DNA of 64,000 bases from Typhlomys cinereus. Taxonomy: Eukaryota; Chordata; Mammalia; Rodentia; Platacanthomyidae. Position numbers and translations under genes: made by a program. Positions 10,730 through 21,389 of this stretch are shown one piece after another. Each line of letters opens with the position of its first letter. The first letter of the stretch is position 1. The notes beneath the pieces are model-generated. The model was not told the origin of the DNA. It searched no databases and saw only the letters and a list, made by a program, of their open reading frames with translations. The stretch is taken from positions 1,770,761 through 1,834,760 of the forward strand of contig JALPQD010000358.1 of NCBI GenBank assembly GCA_023101885.1. The letters are read 5' to 3'.

Positions 10730-11597
10730 AATTCCCAGAGAGTCCTTTCTTGTGCATGACTGATTTTCCTCTGGGCCCTCCTCTCCGATGACGTACAAGG
10801 ACCCAGTGGCCTTTGCCGAACCCTTTCCCGTGTTCCCCTTAGATATAGGAACACTGCTGTGGCTGCCAATCCTTTGCCTCCAAGGATCTTGGTGCCTTTA
10901 GCAGATGCTAGACTTTGTGAGGTCAACAGTGTGTTGGACAATGCGCAGGGCATGCAAAGTCCAATTATGATTGCTTCAGCCCTAACTAGTATAGAGTATC
11001 TTACATATCATTGCTCCTCCCATCCTTATGCTCTTACACTCTTACCGCCCCCTCTTCCGCAAATTTCCCTGAGCTTCAAGATGGGGAGAGACTAAGCTGG
11101 CCTAGTTCTAGGTGGTTGATATAGAGTCTCTGAAGTTCTGGATTGTGGTTTGTTGATTTTCTTTTGCAGTTTTACTGCTCCTGCAATGCCCTTCACTCCA
11201 TCCTGGTGGGCATTGTATGTTACCCCCTGGCCAGAGACAAAAAGCTGTTAGAGTCTTGTGATAAAAGCACATTCAAAGGTAGATGTAATAAAAGTGGGAA
11301 ACCACAGTGAGGGAGGGGTCTATCACCCATTTGCAAAATGGTTACTTTTTATCTGCCAGACTATATGCCCTCCTCTTCTGGTGAGATCACTCCCCCTCAG
11401 TAGTAAATGATCAGGAACAAAAGTCTGTGAACTTAATCAGATGTCTCATTACTTATTTGGGTCCTTGGTGGAGGCCTATTTTCCCTGCTGTAACATGGTC
11501 CCTTCTCTCCTTGTTTCTGGTGTGGCCCTCCTACCCCATCTCTCCTGTTCATAATCCTTGGAATTCCTGTCTCTAGGTGGGCTGGGTGGGTTTGGTA

Positions 11598-14500
11598 CTA
11601 GGAGCCACCTATTAGGGAGTACATACGGCGCTTAATTTTCTGTGTCTGGGATACTTCACTTAATACAATTGTTTCTAATGACATCCATTTCCCAGCAAAT
11701 TCCAGTAATTCATCATTTTTGATGGCTGAGTAGTACTCCATTGTATAGATGTACCACTGTTTCCTTATACACTCGTCAACTGTTGGACATTTGGGCTGAT
11801 TCCATGACTTTGCTATTGTAAACAGTGCTGCTATGAACATGGTCGTGCTTGTGCTATCGAGGCGAACCTCTGCTGTATGGGGGATTATTCCCAAAAGTGG
11901 AATAGCAGGGTCATATGGCATTTCAATCTTTAATTTCTTTAAGAATCTCCAGACGGCTCGCCAGAGTGGCTGTATGAGCCTGCATTCCCACCAGCAATGT
12001 AGGAGAGTTCCCCTCTCTCCACATCCTCTCCAGCATTTGTCCTTGTTAGTATTGTGGATTTTTGCCATCCTGACCGGGGTGAGATGATATCTCAGGGAAG
12101 TTTTGATTTGCATTTCCCTGATGGCTAAAGAAGTGGAGCATTTTTTAAGATATTTGTTAGACATTTTAATTTCATCCCTGGTAAAGTTTCTTTGAAGTTC
12201 CAGGGCCCATTTTTTAATTGGGCCATTGGTTTCCTTGGAGTTTAGTTTTCTAAGTTCTTTATGCACTCTGGACAGTAGAGCTCTGTCAGATATGTGGTTA
12301 GTGAAGATTTTCTCCCATTCTGTGGGTTGCCTTTGAGCTCGCGTTACAATCTCTTTATCTGAACAGAAGCTCTTTAATTTCACAAGATCCCAACTGTTGA
12401 GAGTTGGTAGCAGTGACTGTGCCATTGGATGTCTGTTTAGGAAGTGTTGGCCTAGCCCAATCAGCTCGAGGGAGTTCCCTATCCTTTCAACAATGGTTTT
12501 TATAGTCTCTGGCCTGATATCAAGGTCCTTGATCCATTTGGAATTAAGTCTTGTACATGGTGACAAGTACGGGTCCAGCTTTAATCTTCTGCATGTGGAG
12601 ATCCAGTTTTGCCAGCACCATTTGTTGAAGATGCTGTTCTATTTCCATTGGATTCTTTGGGCCCCTTTGTCAAAGACCAAATGACTGTAATTTTGTGGGC
12701 TTATATCTGGGTCTTCAATCCTTATCCATTGATCTGTGTGTCTATTTTGGAGCCAGTACCAGGCTGTCTTTACAACTATGGATTTGTAGTATAGACTAAG
12801 GTTTGGTATGGTTATACCTCCAGCTGTGTTTTTGTTACTCAGGATTGTTTTTGCTATCCTGGGTCTTTTGTGCCTCCATATGAACTTTGAGATTATTTGG
12901 TCAACTTCTTGGAAGAATTGCTTTGGGATTTTGATTGTTATAGCATTGAATCTGTATATTGCCTTTGGTAGGATGGTCATTTTCACGATGTTGATTCTGC
13001 CAATCCAGGAACAAGGGAGGTCTTTCCACCTTCTGGTGTCTTCGGCTATTTCTTTCTTTAGGGTTTTAAAGTTTTCATTGTAAAGGTCTTTTACCTCCTT
13101 AGTTAGGTTTATACCAAGGTATTTCATTTTTTTAGGGGCTATAATAAATGGTATTGTTTCTCTCAAGGCTTTTTCACTTCTTTCATTCTGGGCATATAGG
13201 AAGGCCTCTGATTTTTGGCACATTTATTTTGTATCATGCCACCCTGCTGAACTTCTCAATTAGTTCCAGGAGCTTCCTGGTGGAGTTTTTGGGATCACTC
13301 AGGTATAAGATCATGTCATCTGCAAATAGGGATAGCTTGACTTCTTCCTTGCCGATTTGAATCCCTCTTATGTCCCTTTCTTGTCTTATGGCTTCAGCTA
13401 AGACTTCAAGTACAATATTGAATAGAAGTGGTGAGAGTGGACAGCCTTGTCTAGTTCCTGATCGAAGTGGGAATGCTTCCAATTGTTCCCCATTGAGCAT
13501 AATCCTTGCTGTGGGCTTGTTGTATATAGCTTTTATTATATTGATAAAGGTGCCTTCCATTCCTACTGTCTCTAGCGTTTTGATCATAAAAGGCTGTTGG
13601 ATCTTGTCAAAAGCTTTTTCTGCATCTATCGAGAGTGTCATGTGGTCTTGGACTTTGGACTGGTTTACATGATGAATTACATTTATTGATTTTCGTATGT
13701 TGAACCAACCTTGTGTGCCGGGGATGAAGCCTACTTGGTCCCCATGAATGATCTTTTTAATATGTTTTTGAATCCGATTTGCTAAGACATTGTTGAGAAT
13801 CTTTGCCTCTGTGTTCATCAGGGAGATCGGCCTATAGTTTTCTTTTTTAAGCGAACCTTTATTAGGTTTTGGGATTAAAACGATATTAGCTTCATAGAAG
13901 GAATTTGGTAGTGTTCCTTCCTTTGCTATTTGATGGAACAGTTTAAGGAGTATTGGTGTTATTAACTCCTTAAATGTCTGGTAGAACTCTGTGCTGAATC
14001 CATCTGGTCCAGGACATTTTTTGGTGGGAAGATTCGAGATTACTTCCTCAATTTCCTTATATGTTATAGGACTATTTAAATAATTCACAACTTCCTGATT
14101 CAATTTAGGTAAGTTGTGTTTACTTAGAAATTCATCCATCTCTTTTGTGTTGTCAAACTTCACAGAGTATAAGTTTTTGAAATATGATGTTATAATTCTT
14201 TGGATTTCTTGGGTATCAGTAGTGATAACTCCATGTTCATTTCTAATTTTGTTAATTTGGGTTTTCTCTCTCTTGCTTTTGGGTAGTTTAGCTAGGGGTG
14301 TATCAATCTTATTGATTTTTTCAAAGAACCAGCTTTTTGACTGGTTGATTTTTTCTATCGTTTTCTTAATCTCGATTGCAGATATTTCTCCTCTTATTTT
14401 GCTAATCTCCTCTCTTCTACTACTTTTAGGATCAGATTGCTCTAGCTTCTCTAAAGCTTTAAGCTGCATTGTTAAGTTGTTTATTTCTGACGTTTCCATT

Positions 14501-15424
14501 TTTTTGACGTAGGCATTAAGAGCTATGAACTTACCTCTTAGAACAGCTTTCATTGTGTCCCAGAGATTTTGGTAAGTTGTATTTTCGTTATCATTCACTT
14601 TCAGGAAATCTTGAATTTCCTTTTTAATTTCTTCCTGAATCCATGTCTCATTCAGCATCATAGTGTTAAGTTTCCAGGAGTTAGTGTATTTTCTCTTGTT
14701 TGATGTGTTGTGGATGTCCAGCTTTAGGCCGTGATGGTCTGATAGGGCACAGGTTAGAATTTCAACTTTCTTGTATATGTGTAGATTCATTTTGTGGCCC
14801 AATATGTGATCTATTTTGGAGAAAGTTCCTGTGTGCTGCTGAGAAAAATGTGTATTCTTTGGTGCGTGGGTGAAAAGTTCGATAGAGATCTGTAAGGTCC
14901 ATTTCTTTCAGGGTTTGATTAAGTTCCAAAGTGTCTCTGTTAAGCTTTTGACCTGTTGATCTATCCCATGTTGACAGGGCGGTGTTGAAGTCCCCAAGAA
15001 TTATCGTTTGGGGATTGATTTCTTGCTTTAGACGCTGTAGGGTTTTCTTAATGAATGTGGAGGGGCCCGTATTGGGTGCATATATATTCAGGATTGTGAA
15101 GTCTTCCTGGTGAATTGTACCTGTGACTAAAATGTAGTATCCATCCGTGTCTCTTATAATTTTCTTTGGTTTGAAATCCACTTTGTCTGATAGCATAATG
15201 GCTACCCCTGCCTGTTTTCTGCTTCCATTTGCTTGTAGAATTGTTGACCAACCTTTTATTTTTAGAGCGTGCCTATCTTTTGTGGTGAGATGGGTTTCCT
15301 GCAGGCAGCAGATTGATGGATTGTGAGTTTTAATCCATGTTTGTAATCTGTGTCTCTTGATCGGTGAATTAATTCCATTAACATTTAGTGTTATAATGGA
15401 GAAACTATTGTTAATTCCAGACAT
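11598..15424 (-). pseudogene. L1 ORF2 (endonuclease-reverse transcriptase), broken, copy A
   Basis: In working L1s ORF2 nicks target DNA and copies L1 RNA there. The start at 15424 lies 50 bases after the ORF1 stop. The first frame (220 codons) carries endonuclease positions N14, E43, D145 and N147 exactly as numbered in human L1. An extra base near 14830 breaks it after about residue 198. The next frame (522 codons, 13234-14802) holds the whole reverse-transcriptase core: the SIDAEKAFD motif and FADD at 13315-13326. It ends in a TGA at 13234-13236 where copy B has GGA. A further extra base lies near 13219. A TAG at 12639-12641 replaces a Lys codon. The last 322 codons, with the Cys-rich CX3CX7HCX3C motif, are open. 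Total length is 3,827 bases, which is 1,275 codons plus the two inserted bases. Confidence 0.95.
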
Positions 15425-15474
15425 TTATTATGTTTAGTAGCTTTTATAAGTATATTGCTTCGCTTTTAATGATG

Positions 15475-16539
15475 TTATACTTGCCTTCTGTTCTCCTGGA
15501 TATGCCTGTTTTTTTCTTCACGCTTGAGTATCATTTCTAGCATTTTTTGAAGGCCTGGTTTGGTGGCCATGTATCCCTTAAAGTTGTCTTTGTGCTGGAA
15601 AATTTTTCTTTCTCCCTCGATCATGACTGATAGTTTTGCAGGGTAAATCAGCCTGGGTTGACATTTTTGCTCATTCAATACTTGAAGTATGTCTCTCCAA
15701 GCTCTTCTTGCTTTTACTGTTTCGACTGAGAAGTCATTTGTTATTTTAATAGGTTTACCTTTAAAAGTGACTTGTTTTTTCTCCCTTGAAGCTCTCAGCA
15801 CCAGTTCTTTATCTTGAATGTGGAGTGTTTTAACTATTATTTGCCGCGGCGTGCTTCTATTTTGGTCGTATCTGTTTGGGGTGCGGAATGCCTCTTGTAT
15901 ATGGATGGGCCTCTCTTTTTTTAGATGAGGAAAGTTTTCCTTGATGATCGTTTGAAAAATTTCCTCAGGGGTGGTATTTTGAGATTCTTGCTCTGGTATT
16001 CCATGAATACGCATGTTAGGCTTCTTCAGGGTGTCCCATATCTCTTGGATATTTCTCTCAAGTATCTTTTTGGCTTTAACAACCTCTTCCATTGAGCTGG
16101 TTAGTACTCCCACTTTATCTTCAAGGTCTGAAATTCTGTTTTCTGCTTCGTTAGTTCTGTTGGTAAGACTCTCTGTGGCGTTCTGGGTTGAAGATAACTT
16201 GTCTTTTAGCTCAGTTTTAAACTCTGCTTGAGTTTGTTTTAACTGCTCTATGCCACTTTTTGTTTCTTGCACTGTTTTTCTCAACTCCTCCAGATGTCTG
16301 TTGTGTTCCTCTTCAAAGCGATTGATTCGATTATTTAATTTCTCCCGGATTTCCGCTTTCATAGTATTGAACATGGTAATGATCATATTTTGAAAGTCTT
16401 TATCCTGGGTGGGGCTTTCTTGGCCTTTTTCCGTGGGTTTGTTCTTGTTGGAGTCTAACATTATGGGATTAATTTCTTCAGTGGGAAATTTGTTTACTTG
16501 ATTGTTGCTTCTCATGGATTTGCACTTTGACTTTGGCAT
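15475..16539 (-). CDS. L1 ORF1 protein, intact, copy A
   Basis: ORF1p is the RNA-binding chaperone that trimerises and packages L1 RNA in the cytoplasmic particle. The frame is 354 codons and uninterrupted, close to other mammalian ORF1p lengths. Residues about 50-165 are a heptad-rich coiled coil. The RRM starts at the 'KKPNMRIHGIPE' motif (172-183) and runs to about 265. The C-terminal domain has the conserved 'YPAKL' motif. I chose the Met at 16539, which is the conserved start in copy B; an extra upstream Met at 16545 adds two residues because A has ATG where B has ACG. It differs from copy B at only seven residues, all in the first 130. Whether it is expressed cannot be seen. Confidence 0.95.
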   Translation of the reverse strand: MPKSKCKSMRSNNQVNKFPTEEINPIMLDSNKNKPTEKGQESPTQDKDFQNMIITMFNTMKAEIREKLNNRINRFEEEHNRHLEELRKTVQETKSGIEQLKQTQAEFKTELKDKLSSTQNATESLTNRTNEAENRISDLEDKVGVLTSSMEEVVKAKKILERNIQEIWDTLKKPNMRIHGIPEQESQNTTPEEIFQTIIKENFPHLKKERPIHIQEAFRTPNRYDQNRSTPRQIIVKTLHIQDKELVLRASREKKQVTFKGKPIKITNDFSVETVKARRAWRDILQVLNEQKCQPRLIYPAKLSVMIEGERKIFQHKDNFKGYMATKPGLQKMLEMILKREEKNRHIQENRRQV

Positions 16540-16835
16540 TGTCATTTTAACTCTTAAGATCTCTCAATTTCACTAAACTGAATTATTTGGCTTGTGGTCC
16601 TGGTGGGCGGGGCGGGCGGAAACTTACCTAGGTCGTGGGGTGAGGCCCGGCTGGAGGGCGCGTGTGTCCCGACCAGTGGAGCGGGGTGGGGTGCAAAGGG
16701 GGTTTGAGGGAGATGGCGTGGAGCTATTTAACCCGAGGGCAGCTGGGGCGGGGCTCAGACGCAGGGGGAGGTCCTCCTCGTCCCTCGGTCCCGCGCGCGG
16801 CTCCGGCTGAATGGTGGGAGGCGGAGCCGGGTCCT
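16540..16835 (-). promoter_or_regulatory. L1 5' UTR with one promoter monomer, copy A
   Basis: The GC- and CpG-rich segment from about 16590 to 16835 aligns with the repeat unit of copy B's 5' UTR. Shared marks are 'cttacct', 'gtgaggcccggctgga' and 'ggctgaatggtggg'. A has about one unit, and it is clearly diverged from B's. The sense strand has a splice-donor consensus AGGTAAGT (complement of 16622-16629). By analogy with mouse L1 monomers this is probably the internal pol II promoter. It forms a small CpG island inside AT-rich sequence. Confidence 0.75.
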
Positions 16836-16850
16836 TTGATTTTGTATCTT
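16836..16850. repeat. target-site duplication of L1 copy A, right
   Basis: Exact copy of 10586-10600. It fixes the 5' end of copy A at 16835. Confidence 0.95.
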
Positions 16851-18049
16851 ACAACTTTGTTGAAAGCGGTAATCAGTTCTAGGACCTTCTGGCGGGGTCT
16901 TTGCTAACTCTTGCATGTAGCATTATATCATCTGTAAACAGGAATATTTTGACTTCTCCTTTTTCCACTTGTATCATTTTCATGTCCTACCCTTTTCACT
17001 TTAGACAAGACTTCCAACACTACATTGAATAAAAGTAAAGGCTGTCCTACCACTTCCTAATTCTGATGGAACTGCTTTGAGTTTTCTCCACCTAAGATGA
17101 TATTAATTACCAGTTTGACATACAGCATCCTTATTATATTGAGAAATGAGTCCTTCAACCTCACTTGATCTGGGATGTTTTCCATAAAGGAATATTGGAT
17201 TTTGTCAAAGGCTCCTCCCACCACAGTGAAGTGGCCATGTGATTATTGTCTTTACACCCACCTATGTGGCTTATTATACTTCTCAGCTTATAAATTTTTA
17301 TCATCCCTGCTTCTTTGAGATAAAGTCTACTTGATAATGGTCAATGATGCGTCTGCTGTGGTGTTCCTGCATTTAGTATGCAAGTATTATGCTAAGAATT
17401 TTTGCAGCCTATAGTTTTCCTTTTTGGTTACGTTTTTAACTGGTTTTGGTATTAAAATAACATTGGCTTTATTAAGAGTTTGTAAGAGTTTCTATTTTGT
17501 GGAATAATTTAAGAAGCATTGGTTATGTCTTTCTTTAGAGGTCGGGTAAAATTTTGTCATGAATCATTCTGGACCTGGACTATTTTTAGGCAAAAGATTT
17601 TTTATTACTGCCTTGATATTCATTCTTATTATAGGTCTGTTTAAATTATTGATCTCATCTTGGTATAACTTTTGGTGTGTCATATGTATCCTAAAATTCA
17701 TCCATTTCTTCTAGACTTCTCGATTTACTAAATATAGATTATTGAAGTATATCTTTACAATTTTCTGAATTGTTATCATACGTGATGTTAATTTGTTTAT
17801 CTTTAATCTTATTAATTCAAATATTTCTTGTCTTTGCTTTGGTTACTTTGACTAAGGATTTGTCAATCTTGTTTCTTTTCAAAGAACCAACCATCTGTTT
17901 CTGTGGTGACATTTTTCAATTATTTCAATCTCTTCTTGTTTCCATTATCTCTTTCTTGCTTTGGTTTTACTCTACTCTTATTTTTCCAAACATCTGAAAA
18001 CTAATTTTAAACTATTTAGCTAAAACTTTATGAGTTTTGTTTTCATTTT

Positions 18050-18400
18050 CTTGCATGTATGTGGTGGGGTATGTGCTTGGGAGTATGCTATGTGTGTGGT
18101 ACATATGCACACATGTGTTTGTGTGAGCCCAAAGTTATGATCAGAAGTCATTCTCAACTGCTCATTCACCTTTTGCTTTTTTTTTTTTAAAAAAAAAAAG
18201 ACTAATTCAAAGCTCATCAACAGGACTGTTTTGACCATCCAGTTTACTGGGGATACCCAGTCTCTGTCTTTCAAGGCTGGAACTATAGCCAGGCTGCCAT
18301 AACCAGCAACCATTTTCCATGGAATCTGAGGATCCAAATTCCAGTTCTTTTGCTTATACAGAGAGTGTTTTAGCCACTGAGCCATCTCCCCAACCTTCTC
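18050..18400 (-). mobile_element. B4-like SINE
   Basis: Right end 'ccactgagccatctcccca' is the complement of the tRNA-like head. Inside are 'ggatccaaattccagttc' and a 'ggaactatagccaggctgcc' block also found at 60347-60500 and 63020-63332. It is inserted in the old L1 and split by a T/A homopolymer near 18180-18200. Confidence 0.65.
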
Positions 18401-18409
18401 TTTTCTTAA

Positions 18410-18660
18410 AAACATTTTTATTAATTTATTTATTTTTGCTTGTGTGTGTGTGTGTGTATCAGAGGGCTTTGTGTGTCCCTGTGAAGGACCAAGAGTGACT
18501 TCAGGAATTATCATGGACTGCTTTTACTTCCTTCCTCCTTTTTGCCAGAAGTCCAGCCATCACCATTTCTGCTTGTTTTTACCTATAACCTGGGATCCAA
18601 ACTCAGGACTTTCTGCTTTTGAGGCAGAGTCTTAACCATTGAACCATCTCTCCAACCCTC
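18410..18660 (-). mobile_element. B4-like SINE, second copy
   Basis: Ends with 'ccattgaaccatctctcca' and contains 'gggatccaaactcaggact', the complement of a B-box region. The GT-rich stretch at 18440-18458 corresponds to its tail. Old L1 sequence resumes at about 18661. Confidence 0.65.
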
Positions 18661-19074
18661 CTCTCATTTTTTGAGGTTTGAGTATATTATATTTTCATTT
18701 TTATTTAAATCCAAGAAGTTTTGACTTCCATCTTGGTTTTTTCAATAGCCCACCTATTTGTTTATTGTAGGCTCCATGTATTTGTATACGTTCTAGAGTT
18801 TCTTTAGCTGTGATTTCAAGCTCTATTCTACTGTTGTTGAAAGAATACATTATTTCCATTTTCAATTTTACTCAATTTGTTGAGATTTTCTTTGAGTCAA
18901 AATATTTAGTTTAATTAAGAGAATCTTCCAGGACTGTTAAGAATAATGTGTATTCTGTAGTATTTGGGTGGAATTTTCTGTAGGTTTCTATTAAGTATAT
19001 TTTAGTAAGAGACATGTATCAATTGACTATTGAGAATTGAACTTTCAGGCAAACCTAAAAAGAGACTGTGAGAG

Positions 19075-19373
19075 ACTGTCTGATGTGAGACTACTCAGCC
19101 CTTAGTGAGTAGGACTATTCCTAGGCAGGTGGAGAAGATGGAGAGAGGTGGTCCATTATTTTGACAGATGGAAAAGTGAGAAAGTATGCACTTCACAACT
19201 TTTCCTGCAACTACGGCGTGGCAATATTCCTAGACTCCAGATGTTGATATGAACTCTCCTGTCATGCTAATGAACTGTAACTTAGAATTGCAAGTTGGAA
19301 TAAATTCCCTTGCTCCTAAGATATTTGGGTCTTGTATTCATTCAGCAATGAGAAGATGAAACTAATATAAGCT
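19075..19373 (+). mobile_element. MaLR-type LTR, 3' part
   Basis: Ends 'aataaattcccttgctcc ... cagcaatgagaagatgaaactaatata', the typical U3/R-to-end layout of MaLR LTRs (polyadenylation motif, then a terminus related to 'actaatacaa'). Also has 'ggcaggtgg' near the middle. It faces the minus-strand LTR at 19455. Confidence 0.5.
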
Positions 19374-19454
19374 CCATCTGGTGTGCAGAATCATTTAGCT
19401 CTTAAAGTTTTATTTTGTTGTTTGTTTGTTTGCTTGTTTTCTAGATGACCTGTT

Positions 19455-19765
19455 GTTTTAGTTTCATTCCACATTTCTACAAAAAATAAATCTGACACAA
19501 GCAGCTTAGGAAAAAAAGGTTTTATTGACTCATTATTTCAGGTTACAGTTCATCTTGTGTAGAAATTACAGCATCTGATCACATGACATCCACAGGAGTA
19601 GCAAACGGTTTGCTTGCTGGCCTGCCTGCCCGTTTTGCTCAGTGGGCTGTCTACATCATTATCCATCTGCCCAAGGAATGGTCCTGCCTACTATAGGACA
19701 GGAAGAATTGTACAATCAACATAGTCTCTTAGAGGCTTGTCCAAAGGTCAAATTCAATTAAAGAA
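19455..19765 (-). mobile_element. MaLR-type LTR (ORR1-like)
   Basis: Starts 'gttttagtttcattcc', followed by 'gcagcttaggaaaaaaagg' and 'ggttttattgactc', and shows 'ctgcccaaggaatggtcctgcc' in the middle. This is the reverse complement of the same LTR class as its neighbour. Edges approximate. Confidence 0.5.
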
Positions 19766-19789
19766 TGAATACCTCCTAGAGCTTTTGAA

Positions 19790-19885
19790 GTAGTAGAGTG
19801 GTAGAGATCTTGCTTAGCACACAAGGGGTTAGGGGAGTGTCACTCGTTCAAACCCAGAGATCCCAGGGGAAAAATAAAACCAAAA
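19790..19885 (+). mobile_element. ID-like SINE fragment
   Basis: 'agtagtagagtggtagagatc', 'ttgcttagcacacaagg' and 'gttcaaacccagag' match the A-box region, body and B-box of an ID-type SINE, ending in an A-rich stretch. Confidence 0.5.
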
Positions 19886-19922
19886 AGGTACCTTTAGACT
19901 TTTGATAGTAGCTTGCTTAGCA

Positions 19923-19936
19923 TAGGAGAATACCTT
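19923..19936. repeat. target-site duplication of L1 copy C, left
   Basis: 'taggagaatacctt' recurs exactly at 27131-27144. The two copies bracket copy C with copy B inside it, proving that C went in first and B later. Confidence 0.93.
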
Positions 19937-20360
19937 CTTTTTTTTTTTTTTTTTTTTTTGGATCTGTATGCTTTATTTTTTTTTTTATTTTCACTCATAC
20001 AAACTTAACAGGTACGCCGGTCCCCCCACCCTCCAAACCCCCATCCCTCTGTGCCCCCCCCCACCCTCCCTTTCCTTCCCATCCCCCAGTGCCTCCCCCT
20101 CCCATCCCCGGAGCCTCCTTTAATGAGCATGCCAAACTCTACTCTGGGTCCTCCCCTCCCATGAGTTGCAAGGACCCAGGGGCATTTCCCAGAACCGTTT
20201 CCTGTGTTCCCTTTAAGCATAGGAACACTACTGTGGCTGTAAATCCCTTGCCTCCAAGGATCCTAGTGCCTTTAGCAAACGCTAGACTTTGTAGGGTCAA
20301 TAGTGTGTAGGACATTGCGCAAGGCATGCAAAGTCCAATTATAATTGCTTCGGCCCTAGC

Positions 20361-20373
20361 TTGTGTGGAGATT
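20361..20373. repeat. target-site duplication of L1 copy B, left
   Basis: 'ttgtgtggagatt' is repeated exactly at 26749-26761. The bases are normal 3' UTR sequence of copy C, so B inserted into C. Confidence 0.92.
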
Positions 20374-20435
20374 TTTTTTTATTAATACATTTTTATTATT
20401 ATTTCAGCTCATACAAACTTATTAGGTACACAAGT

Positions 20436-20520
20436 TCCCTCCCTCCCTCCTTCTCCCCCCATACCCCCTGCTCCCCCTCCCCACCCCGCTCCCTCCCCAT
20501 CCCCCAGTGCCTCCCACCCC
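20436..20520 (-). other. L1 3' UTR polypurine (G-rich) tract, copy B
   Basis: Counterpart of 10645-10729. Repeated G triplets on the sense strand are nearly unchanged from copy A, as expected for a young element. Confidence 0.85.
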
Positions 20521-21389
20521 AATTCCCAGAGAGTCCTTTCTTGTGCATGACTGATTTTCCTCTGGGCCCTCCTCTCCGATGACATACAAGGACCCAGGGG
20601 CCTTTCCCTGAACCCTTTCCCGTGTTCCCCTTAGGTATAGGAACACTGCTGTGGCGGCCAATCCTTTGCCTCCAAGGATCTTAGTGCCTTTAGCAGATGC
20701 TAGACTTTGTGAGGTCAATAGTGTGTTGGACAATGCGCAGGGCATGCAAAGTCCAATTATGATTGCTTCAGCCCTAACTAGTATAGAATATCTTACATAT
20801 CATTGCTCCTCCCATCCTTATGCTCTTACACTCTTACCGCCCCCTCTTCCGCAAATTTCCCAGAGCTTCAAGATGGGGAGAGATTAAGCTGGCCTAGTTC
20901 TAGGTGGTTGATATAGAGTCTCTGAAGTTCTGGATTGTGTTTTGTTGATTTTCTTTTGCAGTTTTGCTGCTCCTGCAATGCCCTTCACTCCATCCTGGTG
21001 GGCATTGTATGTTACCCCCTGGCCAGAGACAAAAAGCTGTTAGAGTCTTGTGATAAACGCACATTCAAAGGTAGATGTAATAAAAGTGGGAAACCACAGT
21101 GAGGGAGGGGTCTATCACCCATTTGCAAAATGGTTACTTTTTATCTGCCAGACTATATGCCCTCCTCTTCTGGTGAGATCACACCCCCTCAGTAGTAAAT
21201 GATCAGGAACAAAAGTCTGTGAACTTAATCAGATGTCTCATTACTTATTTGGGGCCTTGATGGAGGCCTATTTTCTCTGCTGTAACATGGTCCCTTCTCT
21301 CCTTGTTTCTGGTGTGGCCCTCCTACCCCATCCCTCCTGTTCATAATCCTTGCAATTACTGTCTCTAGGTGGGCTGGGTGGGTTTGGTA

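Larger units (their letters stand above)
10601..16835 (-). mobile_element. full-length L1 LINE, copy A
   Basis: About 6.2 kb, complete from a GC-rich 5' UTR to a poly(A) tail (T run at 10599-10608 on this strand, preceded in sense by AATAAA). Sense order from right to left: 5' UTR monomer, intact ORF1, 50-base spacer, ORF2 with two frameshifts and two stops, about 1 kb 3' UTR with a G-rich tract. Perfect 15-base duplications flank it. It landed inside an older L1 of the same orientation. ORF1 is open, but the broken ORF2 makes the copy non-autonomous now. Confidence 0.97.
9875..19015 (-). mobile_element. ancient L1 ORF2 remnant (copy H), split by L1 copy A
   Basis: The sequence left of 10600 and right of 16850 is continuous as an old L1 ORF2 on the minus strand. 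The left part matches the C-terminal third ('aggcccaggagcggtatagc' near 9990) and, after an internal deletion, the region below the reverse-transcriptase core ('tctgtagtataacttgag' near 10098). The right part resumes at the YADD-equivalent region ('atatcatctgtaaac' near 16925) and proceeds toward the endonuclease end near 19000. Frames are shattered. It also carries a (GT)n run at 10299-10361 and two B4-like SINEs. Confidence 0.75.

Noticed and set aside
13906..14512. Open frames on the plus strand inside both L1 copies, e.g. 14114-14512 with 23906-24304 and 16013-16231 with 25803-26021
   Set aside because: They are antisense shadows of ORF1/ORF2. Their conservation between A and B is that of the coding strand.
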